A stretch of 64,000 nucleotides of DNA from Alphaproteobacteria bacterium CG11_big_fil_rev_8_21_14_0_20_39_49 (GCA_002787635.1 PCXK01000022.1:33697-97696); one strand, 5' to 3'. Shown: positions 9,377-19,219, counted from the stretch's first letter. Program-made: numbers and translations. The notes: generated by a model not told the origin, from the letters alone.

Positions 9377-9526
9377 ATGGATATGATAGCACTTACTGTA
9401 GTTCTGTTATTAGTGTGTATATTCTTTGCATGTGCCGTTTGTGTATATAAAGTGGTAAAATACAGGGATTCACATCTAAAGGAATGGTCTAGAAAAAGAA
9501 AGAGGGTCAGTCCTTTACCGTTATAG
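9377..9526 (+). CDS. Small single-pass membrane protein, 49 residues
   Basis: An ATG at 9377 preceded by AGGTG (9366-9370, 6 bases away) opens a 49-codon frame. It encodes an N-terminal hydrophobic helix with four cysteines (about residues 4-24), then a basic tail ending KEWSRKRKRVSPLPL. Good initiation signal, sharp membrane-plus-basic-tail design and a free intergenic location support a real gene. Its end overlaps the convergent comF gene by 20 bases. Function unknown. Confidence 0.5.
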   Translation: MDMIALTVVLLLVCIFFACAVCVYKVVKYRDSHLKEWSRKRKRVSPLPL

Positions 9527-10253
9527 CTAAAGTCAGGACAAATACATTGGAAGCACCTGCACGCAGTAGGGTTTTTGTGCAGGCATCTATTGTCGATCCT
9601 GTGGTTATAACGTCATCAATAAGCAAAATGTTTTTGCCGATAATTTCGCTTGCGAATTTTTTATTTACCTTGAAGGCGTGTTTTACGTTTTTTATACGGG
9701 TCTTGAATGTTAAGCCTGCCTGTGGTCGGGTATGTTTATGACGGATTATAAGTTCGTTATTCACCTGTTTTTCAGCTTGCTTCCCCAAGCTGTTGCATAA
9801 AAGTGCCGATTGGTTGTAACGCCTACCGAGCAGCCTTATCGTATGCAGGGGGACGGACGTTATTATATCGGATTTTTCAATCAGTTCATTACCCGTTCTA
9901 ATTAGCCATGCGGCAAAATACTTGCAGTTATGTGTTTTATCATAATATTTGAAATCGGTAATTATCCTTGAGCTTTTATCATTATAGCGAAATACCGACC
10001 TTGCATTTGTAAATAAAGGCGGCGTAGCTATACAGCTACCGCATATAGAGCCGTCTTGTGCCTCCAACTCAAACGGAGTGCCGCAAATATTACATTGCGG
10101 CGTGGTTATAAACTCAATCGCTTCCCAGCATGTTGAGCATAAACTTCCCTGTGACTCAATATTAATGCTGCATGAAAAACATTGCGGCGGGAACAGTATA
10201 TCCGTAGTACGGTCTATTAATGCTTTTATTTTTCTGTTAGAAGTGTATATCAT
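9507..10253 (-). CDS. comF: ComF-family phosphoribosyltransferase-like protein
   Basis: ComF proteins act in DNA uptake or processing of incoming single strands in competent bacteria, and are also widely conserved where competence is unproven. The 248-residue protein has an N-terminal double zinc finger (CFSC...CSTC and CNIC...CGSC), then a phosphoribosyltransferase fold ending in the binding loop NILLIDDVITTGSTIDACT. Length and order are normal. It is divergent from the methyltransferase gene at 10292, with 38 bases between starts, a common alphaproteobacterial arrangement. Confidence 0.9.
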   Translation of the reverse strand: MIYTSNRKIKALIDRTTDILFPPQCFSCSINIESQGSLCSTCWEAIEFITTPQCNICGTPFELEAQDGSICGSCIATPPLFTNARSVFRYNDKSSRIITDFKYYDKTHNCKYFAAWLIRTGNELIEKSDIITSVPLHTIRLLGRRYNQSALLCNSLGKQAEKQVNNELIIRHKHTRPQAGLTFKTRIKNVKHAFKVNKKFASEIIGKNILLIDDVITTGSTIDACTKTLLRAGASNVFVLTLAITVKD

Positions 10254-10291
10254 TTGTTTATAAAATATAACTGTTGATAAAAAATTACTTA

Positions 10292-11101
10292 ATGGACAAT
10301 ATACCGATTATTTTTGATAGGGATAAAGTTAAAAAATTCCGTAACCGTGCTGCAAAGAATATCAGTGACCATGATTTCCTGATAAACGAAGTTTCAAACC
10401 GTATATTACAAAGTCTTGATGCAATAAGGGGCGGTTATGAAAATGTTCTTTATATCGGATATCCATGTAAAATTATCACGGAGCATTTTGAAAAGCAAAA
10501 AGATACGAAATTATTTGTTATTCAGGATATCGCTTTGAATATGGCTGCTAAATATGGCGGTATAAAGGTCGTTGCCGATGAAGAAAAAATACCTTATGCG
10601 GATAAGTCCTTCGATCTGGTAATAGCAAATCTTGTAATGCATAATGTTAACGACCTGCCCGGTACTTTAGTACAGCTTCGCAGAGTGCTTAAAAATGACG
10701 GTGTCTTTTTTGCGACAATTTTCGGGGTTGATACGTTAAAAGAACTAAGAAATGTATTTTTAGAGCTGGAAAGCGAAATAACAGGCGGTGGTTCCCCAAG
10801 GATATTCCCTTTTACTGATGTAAAAACAATGGGTTCGCTAATGCACAGAGCCGGATTTTTAGAGCCTGTTGCCGACTTTGACAATATAAGGGTGGAATAT
10901 GATAATGCCTTTGAACTTATGTGCGATATCAGGGGAATGGGAGAGTCTAACTCTTTGATAAAGAGCGGTAAAACGTTAAACAAGAGGGTGCTGCAATACT
11001 TGAATGAGAGATATGGAGAGAAATTCCCAGATAGCGGGCAAGGCATAGTTGCAACCTTTAATATAATAAATATCACTGGACTTGCAGCTTTTGGTGTTTA
11101 A
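10292..11101 (+). CDS. SAM-dependent methyltransferase-fold protein, NDUFAF5/BioC-like
   Basis: A class I SAM-dependent methyltransferase fold of about 269 residues. It opens IFDRDKVKKFRNRAAKN, as in the alphaproteobacterial relatives of mitochondrial complex I factor NDUFAF5. The domain carries ADEEKIPYADKSFDLVIANL and LRRVLKNDGVFFATIFG. The usual glycine motif I is degenerate (VLYIGYPCK), so SAM binding is not assured. The family includes an arginine hydroxylase of complex I subunit NDUFS7. ATG at 10292 is chosen; a TTG at 10274 would add six residues. Confidence 0.75.
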   Translation: MDNIPIIFDRDKVKKFRNRAAKNISDHDFLINEVSNRILQSLDAIRGGYENVLYIGYPCKIITEHFEKQKDTKLFVIQDIALNMAAKYGGIKVVADEEKIPYADKSFDLVIANLVMHNVNDLPGTLVQLRRVLKNDGVFFATIFGVDTLKELRNVFLELESEITGGGSPRIFPFTDVKTMGSLMHRAGFLEPVADFDNIRVEYDNAFELMCDIRGMGESNSLIKSGKTLNKRVLQYLNERYGEKFPDSGQGIVATFNIINITGLAAFGV

Positions 11102-11185
11102 AATGAATGAGGTCGGTTATCAAATTGCAATGTGAAATGAATCCGACATAAATTTATCTTAATATATTTTATTAGAGGATGCTCT

Positions 11186-13762
11186 GTGGTAGGTCGTTTT
11201 ATTGATGACTTGGAGTTTTTAAAAGATTCTAAAGATTTTGCCCTAAGGGACGAAACGGAATCTCACTGGTATATCGGACTGGCATTTGCCGTTTCATTCA
11301 TGCTGATTATATCGTCTTTCGTTTTTGCAGGCTTTAATAATATTTACATCATAATAGCTTTTGTACTGGTTGCCATGTCGGGGCTTATGTATGTAGTTCT
11401 GGTGTATATACGAGATGAGCAACGTGCGGTGTCCGTTTCGGAATTGCAGAACGCTATCTTCTCCGGTGCCGCACAGATGGTTACCGAATTATGTATAATA
11501 TTACGTCAGGACGGCAAAGTGGTGTATATCAGTCCTGAATATAGAAAGAAAATATTAAAAGATAATAAGCTGAAAAACGTTAATATAGATACGTTCTTCA
11601 AGCAAGGGGCTATAACCAAATCCGATAAAGAAAAACTGGAGAAAAGCCTTAGCGAAGGGATGGCTACCCGGATAACTTTCTATATCTCAACCGTTGAAAA
11701 TGAACGAAATGAAGTAGCTTTTTCCCTGCACCCTATAGGAATCCATAAAAAGAACGATGATATTAAAGGTTTGCGTCTTGCTTCACAGCCTATTGCCAGA
11801 CCTTCCGGCTATTTTCTTCTTGAAGCCCCAAAAGAAGACAAAGAACTGATAGAGGAAAACAGAAAATATTCATTGTTGAAGAATTTTGCTATCGGTTATT
11901 ACTCATTGAAAAAAAATAATGAATTCAAAGAAATCGGCGGCTCACTTGAGCGTGATCTGGGCTATCAGGAAGGGGAAATGAAAGGTTTGGGGCTGCATTT
12001 CAAGGAGATATTCTACGATTATGAAGTGCTGTCCGACCTACTGAAAACAAAAGAGGATTGGCAGGTAATTATTATGCTCCGTAATAAGGAGAATATGGTA
12101 ATACCTTCACTGGTCAGCCACCGTGTCATAAAAAATAAAAATAACACGGTACTTCGCAGCTACGGGCTTGTAGTACCGTTTGAAGAGACTATAATAGATA
12201 ATTCATCTTCCGATAGTTCGTGGGAATCATTTGATATAATCAATAATTCTCCTATCGCAACTGCCGTATTAGATGGCGTGGGTAAAATTCAGACATCTAA
12301 TAAATCATTCAGGCATATTATAAAAAATAACAGTAAAACAGGCACTGTAACTAAGTTGCAGCAGATAATAGCAACCGGTGATAATGATGATATCAATAAA
12401 CTGTTAAAAGGACTTGCCACAGGGCAGATAGAGGCTTTAAACCCTATAGATGTAAAGATAAAAGGTACGGGAGAAGAGACCGCTTCGTTATACCTTTCAC
12501 GTATTACGGGTAAATATGGCGGTTTTGACGGAATAATCGTACATCTGATAGATACTACCGAGCTGAAAAACCTTGAAATGCGTTTCGTACATTCACAGAA
12601 AATGCAGGCAGTAGGACAGCTTGCAGGCGGTATAGCACACGACTTTAACAATCTGCTTACGGCAATGATGGGCTTTTGTGACCTGTTGCTTATAAAACAT
12701 CCTGCGGGAGATCCGTCATTTGCCGATATAATGCAGATAAAACAAAATGCTAACCGAGCCGCCAATCTGGTAAGGCAACTTCTTGCATTTTCAAGGAAGC
12801 AGACATTGCAGCCTAAAATAATCAGCATTACCGATGTGCTTGCCGACCTTTCCAACCTTATAGGAAGGCTGATAGGTGAAAATATCGAACTGAAAATGGA
12901 ATACGGTAATGATATCGGCTGCGTCAGGGTGGATAAAGGGCAGCTTGAACAGGTGATAATCAATCTTGCGGTAAATGCACGTGATGCTATGCCCGATGGC
13001 GGAAGTCTTACCATAAGGACGAGCAACATTAAGATAAACTCCAAAAAAGACCTGAACAGGAAGCTGATACCTGCATCGGTAGATGATGTTATAGAAAAAG
13101 GCGATTATGTTCTGGTAGAGGTCATAGATACCGGATGCGGTATGGATAAAGAGCAGGTATCAAAGATATTCGAGCCGTTTTACTCTACAAAAGAAGTGGG
13201 TGCAGGAACGGGTCTGGGGCTTTCAACGGTATATGGTATTATAAAACAAACGGACGGCTATGTTTATGTTTCAAGCACACCCGATAAAGGTGCTAACTTC
13301 AGTATATTCCTGACTCGTCATAACAAAAAAGAAGAAAGTGCCGATGTAAAGGCAATTGCGGATAAAAGCAATGCCGGTGATCTTGTGGGGACGGGTACTA
13401 TATTGCTGGTTGAAGATGAAACGCCGGTCAGGATATTTAGTAAAAGTGCATTAAACAGCAAAGGATATGATGTTTTGGAAGCCGATTGCGGAGAGGCGGC
13501 ACTGGAGATAGTTAAAAAACAGGGTAAGGACATAGACCTTATAGTTTCAGATGTTGTTATGCCCGGTATGAGCGGTCCTGATATGATAAAAAAAGTATCG
13601 CAAGACCACCCCGAGATAAAGGTTATCTTCATCTCAGGTTATGGGGAAGATGCTTTTATAGAAACATACGGAGTAGAACGTAAATTCAATTTCCTTTCCA
13701 AGCCATATACATTGAAACAACTGGCGACAAAAGTTAAAGAAGTTTTAGAAGAAAAATCATGA
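11186..13762 (+). CDS. cckA: Hybrid sensor histidine kinase CckA
   Basis: CckA phosphorylates the cell-cycle regulators CtrA and CpdR through ChpT. The 858-residue protein has two N-terminal membrane segments (about 33-50 and 54-75), PAS-like regions, a HisKA domain with the CckA hallmark HSQKMQAVGQLAGGIAHDFN (phospho-acceptor H485), an HATPase_c domain (NLAVNARDAMPDGG, GAGTGLGLSTVYGI) and a C-terminal receiver with D789 (LIVSDVVMPGMSGPD). Start is GTG at 11186 after AGAGGA. Its stop overlaps the next kinase by four bases. Candidate CtrA sites in the window fit its presence. Confidence 0.93.
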   Translation: MVGRFIDDLEFLKDSKDFALRDETESHWYIGLAFAVSFMLIISSFVFAGFNNIYIIIAFVLVAMSGLMYVVLVYIRDEQRAVSVSELQNAIFSGAAQMVTELCIILRQDGKVVYISPEYRKKILKDNKLKNVNIDTFFKQGAITKSDKEKLEKSLSEGMATRITFYISTVENERNEVAFSLHPIGIHKKNDDIKGLRLASQPIARPSGYFLLEAPKEDKELIEENRKYSLLKNFAIGYYSLKKNNEFKEIGGSLERDLGYQEGEMKGLGLHFKEIFYDYEVLSDLLKTKEDWQVIIMLRNKENMVIPSLVSHRVIKNKNNTVLRSYGLVVPFEETIIDNSSSDSSWESFDIINNSPIATAVLDGVGKIQTSNKSFRHIIKNNSKTGTVTKLQQIIATGDNDDINKLLKGLATGQIEALNPIDVKIKGTGEETASLYLSRITGKYGGFDGIIVHLIDTTELKNLEMRFVHSQKMQAVGQLAGGIAHDFNNLLTAMMGFCDLLLIKHPAGDPSFADIMQIKQNANRAANLVRQLLAFSRKQTLQPKIISITDVLADLSNLIGRLIGENIELKMEYGNDIGCVRVDKGQLEQVIINLAVNARDAMPDGGSLTIRTSNIKINSKKDLNRKLIPASVDDVIEKGDYVLVEVIDTGCGMDKEQVSKIFEPFYSTKEVGAGTGLGLSTVYGIIKQTDGYVYVSSTPDKGANFSIFLTRHNKKEESADVKAIADKSNAGDLVGTGTILLVEDETPVRIFSKSALNSKGYDVLEADCGEAALEIVKKQGKDIDLIVSDVVMPGMSGPDMIKKVSQDHPEIKVIFISGYGEDAFIETYGVERKFNFLSKPYTLKQLATKVKEVLEEKS

Positions 13763-15261
13763 AGAAAAAGAAAAGACGTTTTTCGATTAAGCATAAGCTT
13801 ATGACGATGAGTATGGTTACCGGTTTTTCCGCAGTGTTATTAACATGCATATTATTTATGGCATACGGTACTTTCCTCGCCAGAGGAAGCCTTGAAAAAG
13901 AGCTATATCTGGTCAGCCATATTTTAGGTAACACAATAGGAGACTATATCAATGAAGGCGACAGGGGTGTTGTAAAGAATAGTATAAGCGACCTAAGTCT
14001 AAAAGAATCGGTGGTTCTTGCATGTATATATGATGCGAGCGGAGGCGTGTTTGTGTCTTACCTGAAAACACCGGATAGCCAATGTCCGCTAATCCCTGAA
14101 AAGAACGGTATATCAAAAAGCTGGAACAGTATGGCGGTATATAATGATATAATGGTGGCGGGGAAAACAGCGGGTTATTTATATATAGAGTCAAATCTTC
14201 AGGAATTAAGGGACAAGATACCTCAATATATCATGTTCGTATTTGCCTTAATGACGATTGCGATAATACTGGTCTATTATATTTCGGCAAAATTCCAGCG
14301 TATGATAGCCGACCCTATAATAAATCTGGTGAAAACCGCACATAACGTAATAAAAGAGGATAATTACAAGGTAAAGGCTGTAAAATATGATAATGATGAA
14401 ATAGGCGATTTGACAGGTGCGTTTAATAAACTGATGTTACAGGTGAAAAATGAGCGTGAGAACCTTGAACAAAACGTGCAGGAAAGAACCCAGCAGCTTG
14501 AAGAGGAAAAAGAAAAGGCGGAAGCCGTAAATATTGCAAAGAGCGAGTTTCTGCGTAATATGTCGCATGAGTTCAGAACTCCCCTGCACGGCATGTTGAG
14601 CTTTTCCACATACGGTATGAACGAGGCACAGACCGCACAACGAGTCGACCTGCAACGATATTTCACAAGGATAAATCAGGTTGCAAACCGACTGTTAAAG
14701 CTGGTTGAGGCAATACTTTCGATAGCCCAGATAGAAAGCGGCAAAGAGCCTATGAATATTGAAGAAAACAACCTGCTCAAAACTGTTCGGTCCGCAATAA
14801 GGGAGCAACAGGCATTGCTTATGGAACATGGAATATCGATAAATCTGCAAGAGCCTAATATAGAAACCGATGCTGATTTCGATAAAGATAAAATGGTGCA
14901 GGTGATAACCAATATCTTGGGTAACTCTATTAAGTTCACCCCTGAGGGGAAAGAGATAAGAATATATTTTGGTGAAAGAATGTTCACAAGGGACAGAAGA
15001 AGAAAAGAAGCACCATGCATCACGGTTTCAATAGCCGATCAGGGAATCGGTATTCCCGAAGATGAGCTTGAGACGATATTCGATAAGTTCGTGCAAAGCA
15101 GCCGCACCGATACCGGTGCAGGTGGAACAGGGCTGGGGCTTTCAATTGCCGCAGGTATTGTTAAAATGCACGAAGGCATTATTGAAGCTGCCAATAATGA
15201 ATCAGGAGGAGCTGTATTTACCGTAACAATCCCTCGTGAATCACGCAAGAAGGTTGCGTAA
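13759..15261 (+). CDS. Membrane sensor histidine kinase
   Basis: A 500-residue sensor kinase. Membrane helix 1 spans about residues 16-38, then comes a periplasmic sensor of some 115 residues, helix 2 near 156-178, a HAMP domain, a coiled coil, HisKA with H270 (RNMSHEFRTPLHGML) and HATPase_c (ITNILGNSIKFTP, DQGIGIPEDELE, GGTGLGLSIAAG). It has no receiver. The ATGA overlap with cckA means the two kinases are translationally coupled, which is unusual since cckA normally stands without a second kinase. No response regulator gene is adjacent. Confidence 0.9.
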   Translation: MKKKKRRFSIKHKLMTMSMVTGFSAVLLTCILFMAYGTFLARGSLEKELYLVSHILGNTIGDYINEGDRGVVKNSISDLSLKESVVLACIYDASGGVFVSYLKTPDSQCPLIPEKNGISKSWNSMAVYNDIMVAGKTAGYLYIESNLQELRDKIPQYIMFVFALMTIAIILVYYISAKFQRMIADPIINLVKTAHNVIKEDNYKVKAVKYDNDEIGDLTGAFNKLMLQVKNERENLEQNVQERTQQLEEEKEKAEAVNIAKSEFLRNMSHEFRTPLHGMLSFSTYGMNEAQTAQRVDLQRYFTRINQVANRLLKLVEAILSIAQIESGKEPMNIEENNLLKTVRSAIREQQALLMEHGISINLQEPNIETDADFDKDKMVQVITNILGNSIKFTPEGKEIRIYFGERMFTRDRRRKEAPCITVSIADQGIGIPEDELETIFDKFVQSSRTDTGAGGTGLGLSIAAGIVKMHEGIIEAANNESGGAVFTVTIPRESRKKVA

Positions 15262-15383
15262 AAAACATGATTCCTTTGTTATGGGCTAATTTATTTCAGA
15301 GGATTCTATAATAAAGACGCTATACTTTTTTGTTTTTTTTCCTATTTTTATAATTATAGGAAAATAAGAACGGATTAATAATA

Positions 15384-16211
15384 ATGGGAAAAGATAAAAA
15401 AAGCGGTGTTATAATATATCAGGATATATCGGTACAGTCCAATCAGTCCAATAAATCAGACTCATCGCATTCGGCGATTAAGGGAGCTGCAAATTCTAAA
15501 GGAGTATTAGGGCTTAAAACAGAAGACCTTGCGGTACGTTTTGCTAATGGGGCGTTAGAGGTTAGTTGGATAGAATCTGTTAAAAAAGACGACGAAGCGG
15601 TTTTAAAGTCAAGGCTTAGCAGAAAACGAAACGAGGGAAGCAGGTTAAAAGTAGATTTGGCAATGTATAAAAAGATATCGAATGATGTCAATAACTTCAT
15701 GAATCGGGAATTTGAACAAAATAGTGATAAAAATAAGGATATTTTAATAGTAGGCAGAAAAATTAAAGCCTCGTTAGAAGATACGGGGAGCATTGCGACT
15801 TATTTCAGGTCAAAGGGAGCATGGGCAAGTATAGCACAGGATTTACTTAGCCGTGATATAATATCGGCAGCAGGGGGATTTGACAAAAAATCAGTTGATG
15901 AGCTTGAAGTATCTTCAAAGAAAGTTGATTCGGAGGTAGATAAAAACGCAACCTACTATAAAGCTGAAACGGTTGAGGCTTTTTTTGAAGAACTGGGAGA
16001 GTTCAAGTTCGGTAAGACAAAAAAGAATGAGAAGGTAAAGTTTGATAGGGGCGAACAATTTTGTATGGAACGGTTTGCTAAAAGTGCAAGGAAATCGGCT
16101 GAAGACGGAATCTTTGAGCGTGATGAAAGCCTGTCTATGGCAGAGCAATACAGGCAATATGTTTATAAAAGTGCTATAAAAAAAGGCTCACAAATGTGCA
16201 TCATATCATAA
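15384..16211 (+). CDS. Hypothetical soluble protein ending in CaaX box
   Basis: The 275-residue protein is not recognised. It is hydrophilic and Lys/Ser/Asp-rich, with no signal peptide and no membrane segment. The first 40 residues are Ser/Asn-rich; the rest is predicted mostly helical. The C-terminus is K-K-G-S-Q-M-C-I-I-S, a Cys-aliphatic-aliphatic-Ser box with nearby lysines, the signal recognised by eukaryotic farnesyltransferase. Some intracellular bacteria (for example Legionella) use such boxes to anchor effectors in host membranes. A host-directed role is inference. A 9-bp AT-rich hairpin (15337-15364) stands upstream. The secreted ankyrin protease gene follows. Confidence 0.6.
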   Translation: MGKDKKSGVIIYQDISVQSNQSNKSDSSHSAIKGAANSKGVLGLKTEDLAVRFANGALEVSWIESVKKDDEAVLKSRLSRKRNEGSRLKVDLAMYKKISNDVNNFMNREFEQNSDKNKDILIVGRKIKASLEDTGSIATYFRSKGAWASIAQDLLSRDIISAAGGFDKKSVDELEVSSKKVDSEVDKNATYYKAETVEAFFEELGEFKFGKTKKNEKVKFDRGEQFCMERFAKSARKSAEDGIFERDESLSMAEQYRQYVYKSAIKKGSQMCIIS

Positions 16212-16294
16212 ATCGAATTAATAAATTACTTTTAAACTACGCATTATACATATATAAATTCTACTATTAGTATAAGAATTGTAGGTAGTTTATA

Positions 16295-19219
16295 GTGAAA
16301 AAGAATCTTTTTAGCTTATCGGTATTGTTTTCATTATTGTTTTTGTTTCCTCAAAAAAGTCACGCACTTTTCGGCTTTGGAAAAACACAAAAGGCAGGGG
16401 TTCCTATCATAGAAGCTACTGAGCTTGGTAATGGCGAATATGTCAAAAACCTTATAGAGCAAGGAGCTGATATAAATGCCGTAGATAAAAACGGGCAAAC
16501 GGCTTTGATGAGAGCAGCATCGGCAGGTAATGACCAGATGGTGGCGATACTTATAACAAATGGTGCGGATATTGGGTTACAAGATAGTAAAGGCAATACC
16601 GCCCTGCATTATGCTGCTGCAAACGACCATGCAAGCACTACAAAAATGCTCATAAATAACGGTGCTATAATAAACGTTACCAACCGTAAGGGACAAACAC
16701 CGCTTGAACTGGCTATCAAAAACGGTAGCGTCTACGCAATCAGGGTAATTGATTCGGGTGCTTTGGCAGTGGTGGAGACTAACGCAGGATTTACTATCGC
16801 TGCCGCATCTGCCGCAGGTTCGGGTATTTCAACTACGACTATAGTAACAACGGCAGGTGTTACCGCCGCAGGAGCCGGAGTTGCCGTTGCCGCAGGCGGT
16901 GGCGGAGGGGGCGGTGAAACCGCTTCATCAGACGGAGATTCAGGCGGTGGCGGTGATGATGATACTCCTGAAAATCCCGGCAATAATAACCCTCCGCCTT
17001 CTCCTCCCCCAACATCGCCAAACCCTTTTGTGGTTGAATATAATCAGCAGCAGGGGCTGGCTCTGATAAAAGCCGATATTGCCTATAGCCGAGGCTATAC
17101 CGGAAATAATGTAGTGGTTGCGGTAGTCGATACGGGCGTTGACCTTGACCATGTTGAACTCGATAGCCGTATAGTGTCGGGAGCAGGTGCAACTTTCAAT
17201 AACGGTGTGCAGGTTGGTAACGGTGATGAGCAGGGTTTTGAAATAACAAACGCTACTACCGATGCCGAGCTTAATAATTCCGATTTTTGGCACGGCACGC
17301 ATGTTGCAGGCATAATTGCGGCTGAAAAAAACGGTGTGGCAACACATGGGGTTGCCTATAACGCAAAGATATTGCCTGTTAATGTTTATACTATTGCCGA
17401 TAAAAGCCTGTATAATATAGATATTGCCAAAGGTATAGATTATTCGGTGGCAAATGGGGCAAGGGTAATAAATATAAGCCTTGGCGGTGGGGAATCTGCA
17501 CAGATAAAAACAGCCATACAAAATGCAGTCAATTTTAGTGGGTCTGATGCAAACGGCGATAAGAGTATATTAGTTGCGGCGGCGGCAGGTAATTTATATG
17601 CAGATGACGCTGTTTCAGTTGCCGATAATCCTGTTTATCCTGCAAGGCACGCAGGCGATACTGATTTTAATCCTACAAATGTAGGTGATGCGGGAAGTGA
17701 CGGTGCGTTGCTTGCCGTTGCCGCAGTTGATAATAACGGCAATCTGGCATCTTTTAGCCATAAATGCGGTGATGCTATGAACTGGTGTCTTGTCGCTCCC
17801 GGTGTAAGTATCTTGTCAGACCTGCCCGATAACTATCTGGCATGGGTGAGCGGAACTTCAATGGCAACTCCGCATGTGTCCGGTGCTGCTGCCGTGTTAA
17901 TGGATATGGATCCGCATCTTACCGCAAGGCAAGTGGCGGAAATATTATTGCTGACCGCAACTGATAAGGGTGCTTCGGGGGTTGATGGTGAGTATGGGCA
18001 TGGGCTATTAAACCTTGATAAAGCCACTCAGCCTATCGGAGTTGTTTCTGTACCTATCGGAAATAATGTGAATGGTTCGCTAATAAGCCTTGATTCAAGT
18101 TCAATTACGGCAAGTTCTGTATTCGGTGATGCTTTCACCTCGGCAAACCTTTCTTTCAAGTCACTTGACGTTTATAAAAGGGCATATGATGTTAACCTGA
18201 ATGATTTTTATCATGAAAAGAACAGCTTTACCGTTTTTGAAAACAGATTCAGGGATTTTGGTGACGATATAACAAAAAAACGTGAAAAAATAGGCGATAA
18301 TATCAGCTTTGTTGCCGTTAACCTGACAGATAGCGACCCACGGAAGGAGGAGCATGAAAAAGAGGAGTTCGTAAGAATGTCATTTGCGGCAGATAGTGAA
18401 TATGGCGGTTTTGAATTTAACCATAATGTGCCGATGAATCAGGCATTCAGATTGTCGGCGTTAGGTGACGTGTCAATGTCGGTTGATAATGTCGGCACAA
18501 ATTCGGTTCTGGGGCTGGTTTCATACGGCTCAAGCTATAATAACCGCTATGTGATAGATAAGAACAGCTCGTTTAGTTTCGGAAGCTTTCAAGGTGAACA
18601 GGAATATGGCGATGTTACGGGCGTAGTCAGCCAGTATAGCAGATATAACGACGCATATGAACTTGCCTTGCAGGCAGGTATGATGAACGAACAGGGCAGC
18701 TTCTTGGGCAGCAATACCGAAGGTGCTTTTGCTTTGGGCGAGAACACCCCTACATGGTTCTATAATGTTGCAGCAGCTTATAATATATCAAATTCGGTTA
18801 AGCTGTTCGGTGCGGCTAATTACGGCATTTCATTCCCTGATGTTGCAGCGGATTCCCTGATAAAGGACGTATCGCAGATAGAAACCTACTCATTTAGTGC
18901 AGGTATCAGCAAAAATGCGATTATTGATAAGGGCGACAAGTTTGAGTTCATTATCTCACAGCCTTTAATGGTTACGGGAGGAAATGCTAATGTAGTGTTA
19001 CCTGTGGCAAGGGACATAAGCGGTAATATAACTACGGCTTCATATGACCTTAGCCTTTCACCATCGGGACGGCAGGTCGATTACGGTGCTTTTTATTCAA
19101 TGGATTTTGGCGGTATATCAAAATTAAGCACGGGTGCGGTATATATTACGCAAGCAGGGCATAATAAAGATGCCGATGATGAAATGCTGTTCATGACCAA
19201 ATATGGGTTAAAGTTCTGA
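16295..19219 (+). CDS. Secreted ankyrin-subtilase-autotransporter protein
   Basis: The 974-residue protein starts with a signal peptide cut after SHA (residue 24). Then come three to four ankyrin repeats (about 36-155: NGQTALMRAASAGND, KGNTALHYAAANDH, KGQTPLELAIKNGS) and a Gly-rich linker (about 200-245). A subtilisin S8 domain follows with D279 (VAVVDTGVD), H333 (HGTHVAG) and S522 (SGTSMATPHVSGA). The 350-residue C-terminal part is beta-rich and ends K-Y-G-L-K-F, a terminal aromatic as in outer-membrane barrels. This suggests a self-exported surface protease. Ankyrins in front of the protease are unusual. Start is GTG at 16295. Confidence 0.85.
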   Translation: MKKNLFSLSVLFSLLFLFPQKSHALFGFGKTQKAGVPIIEATELGNGEYVKNLIEQGADINAVDKNGQTALMRAASAGNDQMVAILITNGADIGLQDSKGNTALHYAAANDHASTTKMLINNGAIINVTNRKGQTPLELAIKNGSVYAIRVIDSGALAVVETNAGFTIAAASAAGSGISTTTIVTTAGVTAAGAGVAVAAGGGGGGGETASSDGDSGGGGDDDTPENPGNNNPPPSPPPTSPNPFVVEYNQQQGLALIKADIAYSRGYTGNNVVVAVVDTGVDLDHVELDSRIVSGAGATFNNGVQVGNGDEQGFEITNATTDAELNNSDFWHGTHVAGIIAAEKNGVATHGVAYNAKILPVNVYTIADKSLYNIDIAKGIDYSVANGARVINISLGGGESAQIKTAIQNAVNFSGSDANGDKSILVAAAAGNLYADDAVSVADNPVYPARHAGDTDFNPTNVGDAGSDGALLAVAAVDNNGNLASFSHKCGDAMNWCLVAPGVSILSDLPDNYLAWVSGTSMATPHVSGAAAVLMDMDPHLTARQVAEILLLTATDKGASGVDGEYGHGLLNLDKATQPIGVVSVPIGNNVNGSLISLDSSSITASSVFGDAFTSANLSFKSLDVYKRAYDVNLNDFYHEKNSFTVFENRFRDFGDDITKKREKIGDNISFVAVNLTDSDPRKEEHEKEEFVRMSFAADSEYGGFEFNHNVPMNQAFRLSALGDVSMSVDNVGTNSVLGLVSYGSSYNNRYVIDKNSSFSFGSFQGEQEYGDVTGVVSQYSRYNDAYELALQAGMMNEQGSFLGSNTEGAFALGENTPTWFYNVAAAYNISNSVKLFGAANYGISFPDVAADSLIKDVSQIETYSFSAGISKNAIIDKGDKFEFIISQPLMVTGGNANVVLPVARDISGNITTASYDLSLSPSGRQVDYGAFYSMDFGGISKLSTGAVYITQAGHNKDADDEMLFMTKYGLKF

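Noticed and set aside
12289..13044. 251-codon antisense frame in cckA
   Set aside because: It lies across the kinase domains and has no initiation signal or protein features.
16857..17521. Several long frames in and opposite to the Gly-rich linker of the autotransporter
   Set aside because: GC-rich repeated codons keep other frames open; the protease frame has all catalytic motifs.
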